From Thaumasiovibrio subtropicus (GTDB lineage Bacteria > Pseudomonadota > Gammaproteobacteria > Enterobacterales > Vibrionaceae): a stretch of DNA of 64,000 bases. The position numbers and the translations under genes are program-made. The notes below the pieces were generated by a model. The model saw nothing but the letters and a program-made list of their open reading frames with translations. It had not been told where the DNA came from and ran no database searches. Position 1 is the first letter of the stretch; each line of letters starts with the position of its first letter. Shown here in pieces: positions 54,092-63,375 of the stretch. The stretch covers positions 2,975,580-3,039,579 of the forward strand of contig NZ_AP023054.1 of assembly GCF_019703835.1 (NCBI RefSeq). Direction: 5' to 3'.

Positions 54092-55426
54092 TTACACATC
54101 ATCCATAGTGATGCGTTTATAGACGTCCGGCGACGCTTCTGGCGCTCGCTCGGTAATCACCATTGCACCACGGATTTCATCAGCTGCTTCCTGCCACTGG
54201 GTTTCATTGCGGGCATGAACAACAGCAAGTGGCTTGTCACTGTCTGCGACATCACCAAGGCGAATCATCTCTGCTAGGCCCACACCGTAATCGATGTTAT
54301 CGCTGGCAACGCGGCGGCCACCGCCCATTCCAACGACCGCCATGCCTAACGCTCGCGTATCCATTGCCGTCACATACCCTTTATGGGTCGCGTAAACAGG
54401 GCGAACAATCTCGGCGGTCGGTAGGTACTTGTCATAATGTTCTACAAAATCCGTCGGGCCACCTAAGCCTGACACCATCTTGCCAAAACACTCTGCGGCA
54501 CGGCCATTAGCCAGCACAGCATCAAGCTTTTGATGCGCTTCAGCATCGTCTTTCGCTAAACCTGCGTTCAACAACATGTCAGCACACAATGCCATGGTCA
54601 CGGCGTAAAGGCGTGGATTGCGAACACCTTCCCCAGTCAGGAACTGTACCGCTTCACGCACTTCTAAGGCATTACCCGCCGTTGACGCCAACACTTGATT
54701 CATGTCAGTCAGCAACGCAGTTGTTTTCGTGCCCGCCCCATTTGCAACCGCCACAATCGACTTCGCTAGTGACTCTGATGCTTCATAGGTTGGCATGAAA
54801 GCCCCTGAACCGACTTTGACATCCATCACCAAAGAGCCCAATCCAGCGGCTAATTTCTTAGAAAGAATCGATGCTGTGATCAGGGAGATATTATCAACCG
54901 TTGCGGTAACATCGCGTGTCGCGTAAACACGTTTATCCGCCGGCGCGAGGTCGCCCGTTTGGCCAATGATAGCCACACCCGCCTCTTTGGTAACTTGACC
55001 AAATACCGCATTGGTTGGTGTGATGTTGTAGCCGGGGATAGATTCAAGCTTATCCAATGTGCCGCCGGTGTGGCCTAGACCTCGGCCTGAAATCATCGGC
55101 ACGAAGCCACCACACGCGGCCACCATCGGGCCCAGCATCAAGGATGTCACATCACCAACACCGCCAGTGGAGTGTTTATCAACGACGGGGCCACCAAAGT
55201 TCATGTGTGACCAATCAAGCACTTGACCTGAGTCACGCATCGCACACGTGAGTGCAACGCGCTCGTCCATGTTCATATCGTTAAAGAAAATTGCCATCGC
55301 GAACGCGGCAATCTGCCCTTCGGAGATGGTGTCTGTCGCGATTCCTTGGATAAAAAAGTTGATCTCTTCGCGACTCAACGCAATGTTATCGCGCTTTTTG
55401 CGAATAATTTCTTGTGGTAAAAACAT
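54092..55426 (-). CDS. deoA: Thymidine phosphorylase DeoA
   Basis: About 444 residues from ATG 55426 (GAGAGGTG upstream). Landmarks are the N-terminal [20 protein letters not shown], the phosphate site [19 protein letters not shown] and the family signature [20 protein letters not shown]. It releases thymine or uracil from pyrimidine deoxynucleosides, giving deoxyribose-1-phosphate. It lies second in the operon, about 80 bp after deoC. Confidence 0.95.
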   Translation of the reverse strand: MFLPQEIIRKKRDNIALSREEINFFIQGIATDTISEGQIAAFAMAIFFNDMNMDERVALTCAMRDSGQVLDWSHMNFGGPVVDKHSTGGVGDVTSLMLGPMVAACGGFVPMISGRGLGHTGGTLDKLESIPGYNITPTNAVFGQVTKEAGVAIIGQTGDLAPADKRVYATRDVTATVDNISLITASILSKKLAAGLGSLVMDVKVGSGAFMPTYEASESLAKSIVAVANGAGTKTTALLTDMNQVLASTAGNALEVREAVQFLTGEGVRNPRLYAVTMALCADMLLNAGLAKDDAEAHQKLDAVLANGRAAECFGKMVSGLGGPTDFVEHYDKYLPTAEIVRPVYATHKGYVTAMDTRALGMAVVGMGGGRRVASDNIDYGVGLAEMIRLGDVADSDKPLAVVHARNETQWQEAADEIRGAMVITERAPEASPDVYKRITMDDV

Positions 55427-55508
55427 CACCCACACCTCTCAGTTTTTGAGAAAATACAACGAACAGAAAGTAAAGAGGCATCCCCATCGGCATGCCTTCT
55501 CAATGCGA

Positions 55509-56282
55509 TTAATAACCGCCTTCTGCTGCTTTCTCACCTTCACCAAGCGTGTGAAGTAAGTTTGCAAGCAAGCTTGATGCACCGAAACGGTAATGGTTAG
55601 CATCAACCCAGCTGTCACCCAAGATCTGATCGGCCATCGCAAGGTATTGCGCAGCATCTTCAGCGGTACGCACACCCCCAGCTGGTTTAAAACCAACACG
55701 ATCAGCGACACCCATCTCTTTGATGACTGTCAGCATGATCTCAGCGTATTCGGGTGTGGCATTAACAGGCACTTTACCTGTTGAGGTTTTGATGAAATCC
55801 GCGCCTGCGTGAATTGAAATTTCTGAGGCTTTACGGATAAGCGCTTCTTCTTTCAGCTCGCCAGTCTCGATGATCACTTTCAGCGTAATATCACCACAAG
55901 CGGCTTTACACTGTTTCACCAACTCAAAGCCAACGTCTTCGTTGCCTGCCATCAATGCGCGGTATGGGAATACCACATCGACTTCATCAGCACCGTAAGC
56001 AACGGCAGCTTTTGTTTCGGCAACGGCGATCTCAATGTCGTCATTACCATGCGGGAAGTTGGTCACCGTCGCAATTTTTACTTCTGGTGTACCTTGTTCA
56101 CGCAGCGTCTTCTTCGCAATAGGAATAAAACGTGGATAGATACAAATGGCGGCAGTTGCGCCTGCTGGGCTATTCGCTGCATGACACAGGTCGATCACTT
56201 TCTGATCGGTATCATCATCATTCAACGTTGTTAGGTCCATCAGTTTTAAGGCACGTAATGCTGCTGCTTTCAATTCGCTCAT
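55509..56282 (-). CDS. deoC: Deoxyribose-phosphate aldolase DeoC
   Basis: A 257-residue class I aldolase. The Schiff-base Lys is in [16 protein letters not shown], and the assisting Lys is in [15 protein letters not shown]. It splits deoxyribose-5-phosphate into glyceraldehyde-3-phosphate and acetaldehyde, feeding glycolysis. It is the first gene of the operon, with CTGGAGATAG before its ATG. Confidence 0.95.
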   Translation of the reverse strand: MSELKAAALRALKLMDLTTLNDDDTDQKVIDLCHAANSPAGATAAICIYPRFIPIAKKTLREQGTPEVKIATVTNFPHGNDDIEIAVAETKAAVAYGADEVDVVFPYRALMAGNEDVGFELVKQCKAACGDITLKVIIETGELKEEALIRKASEISIHAGADFIKTSTGKVPVNATPEYAEIMLTVIKEMGVADRVGFKPAGGVRTAEDAAQYLAMADQILGDSWVDANHYRFGASSLLANLLHTLGEGEKAAEGGY

Positions 56283-56628
56283 GACTATCTCCAGTCCTAA
56301 TACTTTCTACCAAGTTAATCTGTTTTCCGCTGCCAGTAACGTCTTGTTACTGCAGAGCTGAGCGGACTTGGTTCCTTGAAGACTTAAACCTTTCTCAGGC
56401 TCAATCGACATCCATGTACACCGCGCGAACCTCACATCATCTGCTGGCTCGCTCACTAAACCGTTGTAACGAAGCTTGTCGCCCAACCACCTAGTGATAG
56501 ATTGCTAAACAGGTGAAAACCCAGTGTAGCAACCCATGTATCAAGCCTCTACGGCCGATACGTTTCTTAACGCGTTATCACTGTTTCCCAGCAGCACCAA
56601 TCACTGCACGAGATCACAATCTGCTTGG
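56283..56628. other. deo promoter/leader region
   Basis: About 345 bp upstream of deoC. A stem (CAGTAAC, GTCTT, GTTACTG; 56334-56352) lies 50 bp before the deoC start, in the leader RNA. A weak CRP half-site (GATCACAATC) lies near 56612. No clear LacI-family operator was found here. Confidence 0.4.
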
Positions 56629-56799
56629 TTAAGAAAAAAAACGCTCAATGATCCATTGATATAGCTGGCCGCCAGCATAGACACCAACGATTCCCATCAC
56701 CCCAGACAGAACAGGTGGCGCAGGAATAGGCAGCTTAATCGCTGAAAACAGAACGCCAACCACCATACCGGCGATTAACGCCATCACAACTTCTTGCAT
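56629..56799 (-). CDS. XapX-family small membrane protein
   Basis: About 56 residues from Met 56799 (MQEVVMALIAGMVVG...). Two hydrophobic helices frame the conserved LPIPAPPVLSGVMGIVGVYA core of the XapX family, and the end is basic (QWIIERFFS). These proteins sit in the inner membrane; their function is unknown. It lies between nupC and the deo operon on the same strand. Confidence 0.8.
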   Translation of the reverse strand: MQEVVMALIAGMVVGVLFSAIKLPIPAPPVLSGVMGIVGVYAGGQLYQWIIERFFS

Positions 56800-56972
56800 C
56801 TCATAATCTCTATGTTGCAAATCCCTCTCCTAGTGTAGTCGCACAACGCACGATGAAAAGGAGGAGGAGCGTCGGATTTTAAGTGTTTTCTGCTATTGGT
56901 GCCGTGGAGATAAAAAGCAAACGTTTTGCATCCCTCACTCTAGGCCAGCCATTTTTAGGCTTCAGAAACAAC

Positions 56973-56998
56973 AAACGCCACAGCAAGCTGTGGCGTTT
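56973..56998 (-). terminator. Terminator after nupC
   Basis: AAACGCCACAG, CAAG, CTGTGGCGTTT: an 11-bp perfect stem, about 20 bp past the nupC stop. On the minus strand TTGTTTC follows. Confidence 0.85.
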
Positions 56999-57017
56999 GG
57001 TTCTGACAGTGTGCGGA

Positions 57018-58265
57018 TTACGCGAGTGTCAGGAAGAAGCCTGCAATGGTTGCAGCCATCAAGTTAGATAGGGTACCAGCAATGATTGCTTTCACACCTA
57101 GACGCGCGATGTCGCCGCGACGTTTCGGTGCCAGACTACCCAAACCACCCAACAGGATAGCGATAGACGATAGGTTCGCGAAACCACATAGTGCAAACGA
57201 GATGATCGCTTTCGTCTTCTCAGAAAGTACTACTGGTGCAGCATCACCTAAGTAAGGTGCGAAGCCTGCGTATGCAACGAATTCGTTTGCAACAGTCTTA
57301 AGACCAATGAACTCACCTGCGATAGTCGCTTCAGCCCAAGGTACACCGATTAGCCATGCTAGTGGTGCAAAGATTAGACCTAGGATACCTTCTAGAGTTA
57401 GGTTCTCTTGACCGAATAGGCCACCCGCCCAACCTAGGAAACCATTCACTAGCGCGATCAGACCGATGAACGCGATTAGCATCGCACCCACGTTTAGCGC
57501 AAGCTGAAGACCAGAAGCCGCACCGCCCGCTGCTGCGTCGATAACGTTTGCTGGTTTGTCATCGCCTTCTGCGCCGATGTCAGCAAGTTGCTCAACTGGC
57601 TCATTCGTTTCTGGCTTGATGATTTTAGCGAATAGAAGACCACCTGGTGCCGCCATGAAAGAAGCCGCAACAAGATATTCAATTGGCACGCCCATTGACG
57701 CGTAACCCGCCATTACACCACCAGCGATAGAAGCTAGACCACCACACATTACCGCGAATAGCTCAGACTGAGTCATCTTAGGAACGAAAGGTTTAACAAC
57801 CAATGGGGCTTCTGTTTGACCAACAAAGATGTTCGCAGCGGCAGACATAGATTCGGCACGAGAAGTACCCAGCGCTTTCTGCAGACCGCCACCAAGAATC
57901 TTGATAACCCACTGCATTACACCCAGGTAGTAAAGTACTGAGATCAGAGCTGAGAAGAAGATCAGCGTAGGAAGAACCTTAAACGCAAAAATGAAGCCCA
58001 GACCGTCCACAGAGAAGTTAACAAGGTTACCGAAAAGGAAACCAGTACCTTCTTGGCCGTAGTCAATTACGTTAGATACAGCGTCAGAAACGCCTTTAAG
58101 TACTTTCTGGCCCGCAGGGACAAAAAGGATAAAACCACCCAAGATAAACTGGATAGCAAATGCACCACCAACGGTGCGAAGGTTAATCGCTTTACGGTTA
58201 TCAGACAGTAGTACGGCAATGCCTATTAATACCACCATCCCAACCAGGCTCATAATTAGGCTCAT
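57018..58265 (-). CDS. nupC: NupC-family concentrative nucleoside transporter
   Basis: About 415 residues from ATG 58265 (MSLIMSLVG...), chosen for length and for AGGAACC upstream; the longer frame from 58391 adds an unlikely leader. It has 8-10 helices, with CNT landmarks including SADAMSAAANIFVGQTEAPL (here SMSAAANIFVGQTEAP) and the C-terminal FALCGFANLSSIAILLGGLG. It imports nucleosides with a cation. The deo operon downstream and the CRP/LacI-type sites upstream fit use of nucleosides as carbon source. Confidence 0.92.
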   Translation of the reverse strand: MSLIMSLVGMVVLIGIAVLLSDNRKAINLRTVGGAFAIQFILGGFILFVPAGQKVLKGVSDAVSNVIDYGQEGTGFLFGNLVNFSVDGLGFIFAFKVLPTLIFFSALISVLYYLGVMQWVIKILGGGLQKALGTSRAESMSAAANIFVGQTEAPLVVKPFVPKMTQSELFAVMCGGLASIAGGVMAGYASMGVPIEYLVAASFMAAPGGLLFAKIIKPETNEPVEQLADIGAEGDDKPANVIDAAAGGAASGLQLALNVGAMLIAFIGLIALVNGFLGWAGGLFGQENLTLEGILGLIFAPLAWLIGVPWAEATIAGEFIGLKTVANEFVAYAGFAPYLGDAAPVVLSEKTKAIISFALCGFANLSSIAILLGGLGSLAPKRRGDIARLGVKAIIAGTLSNLMAATIAGFFLTLA

Positions 58266-58412
58266 AGTAAAGGGGTTCCTAAAATTTATATTTGGCGTCT
58301 CGACAGTTTTGGCTCTAAAAGAGTCCAGCGCATTATACGGATGCGCGGCGCGATAAAATAATGTCAAAATCACACTTTTAAAAGCAACCAAAAGGAAATG
58401 AGATCTAAAACC

Positions 58413-58468
58413 GTGATATAGGTCACATTATAGACAGCATTTCACGCAAACGTTTTTCGCAAACGTTT
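58413..58468. promoter_or_regulatory. CRP-like site and two tandem LacI-family operators upstream of nupC
   Basis: GTGATATAGGTCAC (58413-58426) has CRP dyad symmetry. About 20 bp further from nupC lie two GCAAACGTTT cores (58446-58455 and 58459-58468), 13 bp apart, matching the CytR/PurR-type palindrome. This is the expected arrangement for cAMP-CRP activation with CytR-type repression of nucleoside uptake. Confidence 0.7.
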
Positions 58469-58492
58469 ACGTCGTGATAACGATTCATCCAT

Positions 58493-59272
58493 TCACAGCC
58501 CAAATAGCGCTTCGCTGTTGCGTACCGTTGCGCTCGCTAAGTCCTTGATCGACTCTTTTCGTACTTCGTCCAATGCCCGCAAGACGAGTGGCAACCTGTC
58601 TGGCTTATTAGGCTCACCTTGAAACCCAGCGAGAGGCATATCCGGCGAATCGGTTTCCAATACCAAGGCTTCTAACGGTAATCGACTGATCGCATCACGG
58701 GTTTTTTTAGCGCGTTCATAAGTAATAGTCCCTCCCACCCCAATCACAAAACCCAATTTGAAAAAATCCATCGCTTGTTGATAGCTTCCCGAAAAGCCGT
58801 GGACAACCCCTCCTTTATTAGGTCGATACTTTTTTAGTACTTTGAGCATCTCACCATGGGCACGTCGACAATGCAGAATGACAGGGAGTTGATGTGCTTT
58901 TGCCAACATCAGGTGGGCTTCCAATATATTGAGCTGCAATTGGGTATCCGTCGTTTTCTGAAAAAAATCGAGCCCGCACTCACCAACCGCGACACAATCC
59001 GCTGAGGCGTTGGATAATCGCGTAGCCAGATGCTCAACGTCACCTTGCTGATGTCTTGCAAGAAAATAGGGGTGCATACCAAGCGCATAGTAGACGCCGG
59101 GATGGTTATCGCTCAATGTTTCGACCTGCTGCCAGTTCCATGCCCCGACACTGGGCACAATAAAACGAGTGACGCCAGCCGCATGGGCAGAAGCAAACAA
59201 CGCGTTGTGATCAGCTTGAAAAACGTCAAAGTCGAGGTGGCAGTGGGTATCGATAAGAGGCTCAAAATTCAT
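58493..59272 (-). CDS. yjjV: TatD-family metal-dependent hydrolase YjjV
   Basis: A 259-residue TIM-barrel metalloenzyme: DTHCHLDFDVF, GECGLDFFQKTTD, ILHCRRAHGEMLKVL, HGFSGSYQQAMDF and the final ETDSPDMPLAG supply the metal ligands. E. coli YjjV is linked to the deo region, and the same neighbourhood holds here. It is probably a nuclease or deacylase; the substrate is not known. Confidence 0.88.
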   Translation of the reverse strand: MNFEPLIDTHCHLDFDVFQADHNALFASAHAAGVTRFIVPSVGAWNWQQVETLSDNHPGVYYALGMHPYFLARHQQGDVEHLATRLSNASADCVAVGECGLDFFQKTTDTQLQLNILEAHLMLAKAHQLPVILHCRRAHGEMLKVLKKYRPNKGGVVHGFSGSYQQAMDFFKLGFVIGVGGTITYERAKKTRDAISRLPLEALVLETDSPDMPLAGFQGEPNKPDRLPLVLRALDEVRKESIKDLASATVRNSEALFGL

Positions 59273-59608
59273 GAAGTTAGGTCTCTAGATTGCCATTTTA
59301 GGTATCACACTCATTAATAGTATATGAGCAACTATTTGTGTGACTACTCACTTTTCTCCATTCGCCATCACACTCAGGCGATTACTAAGCTCATAACCCA
59401 CATATGGAGTTGTGATATGTATCACCTCCTTATTCGTGAGTTACCAATTGTGACATTTTTTGCTGTGGTTCAAGGAGGGTTTTCGAGGTTTACCGTTCCG
59501 ACTCTGAAGGCTTTTTTATTATCGTATAGCGGTCGTACTGTTTATGTATAAAGCAGCGCGACCGCCGACCATTGATTTCGGTTAGGACGATCAATAAGGA
59601 CCCAAACA
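59273..59608. promoter_or_regulatory. Promoter region of the BMP transporter with a CRP-like site
   Basis: About 335 bp. GTGATATGTATCAC at 59412-59425 is a strong CRP-like dyad. A second partial pair (GTGAG...TTGTGAC) lies at about 59436-59453. The sequence becomes AT-rich near 59510, where the promoter is likely. No gene is supported. Confidence 0.6.
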
Positions 59609-60607
59609 GTGAAAAACAAAATCATCAAACTTTCAGCACTCGCGCTGGCTATCTCCAGCTTTGGTGCTTTCGCCGCTCCTAAGCCTGCAGTCATCTATGA
59701 CACCGCAGGTAAATTCGATAAATCATTCAACGAAGCTGTATACCAAAACGGTGTCGTGGCGCTTAAAGAAGAGCGCGGCGTCGAAGTCCGTGAGTTCGAG
59801 CCACAAAACGAAGCGCAACGTGAGCAAGGTCTGCGCCGCCTAGCAAGCCGCGGCTTTAGCCCCATTGTTGCGGTTGGCTTCAACATGAGCTCAGCAGTGG
59901 AGAAAGTCGCCACTGAGTTCCCTGAGACCAAGTTCACCATCATCGATTCTGTTATCGAAAAACCGAACGTGCAATCTATCGTGTTCAAAGAGCATGAAGG
60001 TTCATTCCTGGTTGGCGCATTGGCAGCTAAAGCCTCTGAGTCAGGCAAAGTAGGCTTTGTGGGTGGTATGGATATTCCCTTGATCCGTAAGTTCCAATGT
60101 GGCTACGAGCAAGGTGCAAAGTACGCAAATCCTGAAGCAGTTGTACTGCAGAACATGACTGGCTCAACACCAGCGGCATTTGCTGACCCAGCCAAAGGGT
60201 CTGAGCTCGCCATGTCGCAGTTCTCTCAAGGTGTGGATGTCATCTATGCAGCGGCAGGTGGCACAGGTATGGGTGTTTACCAAGCAGCAAAAGACGCAGG
60301 TAACCTTGCTATCGGTGTTGACTCGAACCAAAACCACTTGCAACCGGGCACCATGTTGACCTCAATGGTGAAACGTGTCGGTTTGGCGGCGAAGAAAACG
60401 TGGGTCGACAGCATGGAAGGCAACTGGGAAGGGGGTATTCAAGTCCTTGGCCTTGCGGAAGATGGTGTTGAGTGGGCACTCGATGAGCACAACCAAGCGT
60501 TGGTGAGCGATGACATGAAAGCGTATGTCGAAGGCCTAAAGGCTGACATCATCGCTGGCAAGATCGTTGTTCATGACTACATGTCGAATAACGAGTGTAC
60601 CTACTAA
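59609..60607 (+). CDS. BMP-family nucleoside-binding protein of an ABC importer
   Basis: A 332-residue exported protein with a GTG start (AAGGACC upstream). Signal KLSALALAISSFGAFA is cleaved before APKP; there is no lipobox Cys. The BMP/Med fold is clear: KPAVIYDTAGKFDKSFNEAV, GFVGGMDIPLIRKFQCGYEQ, VIYAAAGGTGMGVYQAAKDA and GVDSNQNHLQPGTMLTSMVK. BMP proteins bind purine or other nucleosides. It is first in a four-gene transporter operon. Confidence 0.88.
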   Translation: MKNKIIKLSALALAISSFGAFAAPKPAVIYDTAGKFDKSFNEAVYQNGVVALKEERGVEVREFEPQNEAQREQGLRRLASRGFSPIVAVGFNMSSAVEKVATEFPETKFTIIDSVIEKPNVQSIVFKEHEGSFLVGALAAKASESGKVGFVGGMDIPLIRKFQCGYEQGAKYANPEAVVLQNMTGSTPAAFADPAKGSELAMSQFSQGVDVIYAAAGGTGMGVYQAAKDAGNLAIGVDSNQNHLQPGTMLTSMVKRVGLAAKKTWVDSMEGNWEGGIQVLGLAEDGVEWALDEHNQALVSDDMKAYVEGLKADIIAGKIVVHDYMSNNECTY

Positions 60608-60658
60608 GCGACTCTTTTCGCTAGCAAATAATAACAACGGTATTTTCGCCGTGCCTAA

Positions 60659-60690
60659 TACCCAAACCACACTACACTGTGGTTTGGGTA
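60659..60690 (+). terminator. Intra-operon hairpin between binding-protein and ATPase genes
   Basis: TACCCAAACCACA, loop CTACAC, TGTGGTTTGGGTA: a perfect 13-bp stem with no T-run. It probably protects the 3' end of the binding-protein mRNA or lowers transcription into the rest, as often seen after abundant binding-protein genes. Confidence 0.7.
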
Positions 60691-60712
60691 TCGTTGTATT
60701 CAGAGGCGACAC

Positions 60713-62272
60713 GTGACGCAGACCTTTTCCATTGAGCTAAAACAGATCGACAAACGTTTTGGCGCAGTCCACGCCAACAAAGCGATCGATCTACAAATTC
60801 CCTCCGGCACCATCCACGGCATTGTGGGTGAAAATGGTGCAGGAAAATCGACATTAATGAGCATCATCTACGGCTTCTACCATGCTGACAGTGGTGAAAT
60901 GCATGTCAATCATCAACCCTATCGCCCTGCGAACTCTCAAGCGGCTATCGCGGCAGGGATTGGTATGGTGCACCAGCATTTCATGTTGGTAGACACCTTT
61001 ACCGTACTTGAGAACATTATTCTTGGCGCAGAAAGCGGCTGGAAGCTGAAAGAGAGCGAACAAGCCGCCCGCGAGAAGCTCCTAAAAATCGAGCAAGATT
61101 ATGGCCTTGAAGTGCCACTCGATGCCATTGTTGGCGAGCTGCCTGTTGGCCTCCAACAACGGGTAGAGATTCTAAAAGCGCTTTACCGAGACGCCAAAAT
61201 ACTGATTCTTGATGAGCCGACTGGGGTTCTCACACCACAAGAAGCTGACCACCTTTTTAATATTCTTGATAAGCTGCGTGCTCAAGGCACGACGGTTATC
61301 ATCATTACCCACAAACTACGTGAAGTGCTCGCCATTACCGATAATGTGTCGGTGATGCGTCAAGGCGCCATGGTTGCCCATGTTAAAACCGCAGAGACCA
61401 ATAAAGAACATCTTGCTGAACTCATGGTCGGACGCAAAGTGCGCCTAAAAGCTGACAAAGATAGCGCCACCCCCGATAAAGCGCTCATCAAGGTAAATAA
61501 CGTCAGTTTTCTCGACGAAAATCAGGTACCGCGCGTTGATAACGTCAGCCTAGAAGTGCGCCAAGGTGAAATCGTTGGCATTGCCGGGGTGTCAGGGAAT
61601 GGCCAATCTGAGTTACTGGGTTTACTCTCTGGCAGCCTCGCGCCTTCCAAGGGCCGTATTGAACTCAATGGCTACACCATTGACGCTGAACATCCGACGG
61701 ATCCTCGTCAGGTCCGCGCCATGGGGGTTGGGCATATTCCAGAAGATCGACACAAGCAAGGCTTGATCAATAAGTTCGCCGCCCAAGAAGCCTATATTCT
61801 CGGCTACCACCACCTTCCAATGTACAACAAAGGCACCTTGCAGGATAAAAAGGCCATCGCTGATCTCTGCCAACAAGGTATGGATAAATGGGATGTACGC
61901 CCGAATGACATCCACCTTAAGACGGCTAACTTTTCTGGGGGTAATCAACAGAAGATCGTCATTGCCCGTGAGATGGAGCAAGATCCCGATATCTTATTGA
62001 TTGGTCAACCGACCCGAGGCGTCGATATCGGTGCGATTGAGTATATCCACCAGCAGATCATTGCGAGCCGCGACGCGAACAAAGCGGTGTTGTTAGTGTC
62101 AGTCGAGCTTGATGAGATCCTCTCTCTTGCTGATCGGATCATTGTCTTTTTCGAAGGTCGCATCGTCGGTGAAGTCGATGCCTCACAAGCCGATGAGAAA
62201 ACCCTCGGTCTGATGATGGCCAACATCATCCCAGAGCATCTAAAATCTGTGGCTCAGGGAGGTGAACAATGA
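60713..62272 (+). CDS. Double-domain ATPase of a BMP-type nucleoside ABC transporter
   Basis: A 519-residue protein with two ABC domains. The first has Walker A GENGAGKSTLMS and the second (from about residue 255) lacks a canonical Lys: VSGNGQSELLGLLSG. Signature-like segments are LPVGLQQRVEIL and FSGGNQQKIVIA; Walker B ILDEPTGVL and LIGQPTRGVDIG. This pattern matches YufO/NupO- and ribose-type double ATPases, where one site is degenerate. It overlaps the first permease gene by 4 bases. Confidence 0.9.
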   Translation: MTQTFSIELKQIDKRFGAVHANKAIDLQIPSGTIHGIVGENGAGKSTLMSIIYGFYHADSGEMHVNHQPYRPANSQAAIAAGIGMVHQHFMLVDTFTVLENIILGAESGWKLKESEQAAREKLLKIEQDYGLEVPLDAIVGELPVGLQQRVEILKALYRDAKILILDEPTGVLTPQEADHLFNILDKLRAQGTTVIIITHKLREVLAITDNVSVMRQGAMVAHVKTAETNKEHLAELMVGRKVRLKADKDSATPDKALIKVNNVSFLDENQVPRVDNVSLEVRQGEIVGIAGVSGNGQSELLGLLSGSLAPSKGRIELNGYTIDAEHPTDPRQVRAMGVGHIPEDRHKQGLINKFAAQEAYILGYHHLPMYNKGTLQDKKAIADLCQQGMDKWDVRPNDIHLKTANFSGGNQQKIVIAREMEQDPDILLIGQPTRGVDIGAIEYIHQQIIASRDANKAVLLVSVELDEILSLADRIIVFFEGRIVGEVDASQADEKTLGLMMANIIPEHLKSVAQGGEQ

Positions 62273-63375
62273 GTCAAGCTAAAGTACCTGCATGGGTCAA
62301 CGTCGCCCTGCTGCCCGCCATCAATGTGTTGGTTGCGTTTGCTGTCTCCGCACTTTTGTTCCTCTATATCGATATCAGCCCTATTGATGCCGCCAAAGTC
62401 ATGTGGATTGGTGCCTTTGGGTATGCAGAGGGCTTCGGTTATACCCTGTATTACGCCACCGGCTTTATCTTTACAGGCTTAGCCGTTGCGGTCGCCTTTC
62501 ATGCTGGCCTATTCAATATCGGGGGGGAAGGTCAAGCCTATATCGGTGGTCTAGGTATCGGGTTAGTCTGCTTAACGTTAGGCGAGTATGCCCCGTGGTA
62601 TCTTGTGTTCCCCGTCGCGGTGTTAGCTGGGGCATTGTTTGGTGGGGCTTGGGCCTTTATCCCAGCCTATCTGCAAGCAAAACGCGGCTCACACATCGTG
62701 ATCACGACCATCATGTTTAACTTCATCTCTGCATCACTGATGGGGTATTTGTTGGTCAATGTGCTTAAGCCAGAAAATACCATGGCGACAGAAAGTCGTG
62801 TCTTTAACGCCAATAGCTGGCTGCCTAAGATGCATGAAATGCTCTCACCACTCGGTATTGAAATGGCGGCTAGCCCACTCAACCTAAGCTTCTTGTTCGC
62901 GCTTCTCTGCTGTCTGTTTGTATGGCTGTTTATCTGGCATACCCGCTGGGGTTACGAGATACGCTCACTGGGTGCGAATGCTTCCGCAGCGAAATATGCG
63001 GGCATTAACTACATTAAAGTCATCGTAGTGACCATGCTGATTTCTGGCATGCTTGCGGGCTTTTTTGGCCTCAATGTGCTGCAAGGCGAGCTGCATCAAA
63101 TCAAACTTAACTTTGTTGAGGGCTTTGGTTTTACCGGGATCGCAGTTGCACTAATGGGACGCAATCACCCAGTCGGCGTGTTACTCGCCAGTCTACTCTT
63201 TGGCTTTTTATACCAAGGTGGTGCCGAGCTCAGTTTTGAGTATGGCGTCGACCGCAATATTGTCGTCGTCCTGCAAGGGCTGGTGATCCTCTTCTCTGGT
63301 GCCTTGGAGCATATGTTCCGCCCCTCACTAGAAAAAGCCTATCTTAAGTTCTTCGCCAAGCAAGGAGTCGCATGA
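62269..63375 (+). CDS. Permease 1 of the BMP-type nucleoside ABC transporter
   Basis: A 368-residue inner-membrane protein of the BPD_transp_2 family with 8-10 helices. The family region GLFNIGGEGQAYIGGLG and EIRSLGANASAAKYAGINYI are visible. It pairs with the second permease to form the channel. The ATGA overlap with the previous gene and a further overlap with the next show tight coupling. Confidence 0.9.
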   Translation: MSQAKVPAWVNVALLPAINVLVAFAVSALLFLYIDISPIDAAKVMWIGAFGYAEGFGYTLYYATGFIFTGLAVAVAFHAGLFNIGGEGQAYIGGLGIGLVCLTLGEYAPWYLVFPVAVLAGALFGGAWAFIPAYLQAKRGSHIVITTIMFNFISASLMGYLLVNVLKPENTMATESRVFNANSWLPKMHEMLSPLGIEMAASPLNLSFLFALLCCLFVWLFIWHTRWGYEIRSLGANASAAKYAGINYIKVIVVTMLISGMLAGFFGLNVLQGELHQIKLNFVEGFGFTGIAVALMGRNHPVGVLLASLLFGFLYQGGAELSFEYGVDRNIVVVLQGLVILFSGALEHMFRPSLEKAYLKFFAKQGVA

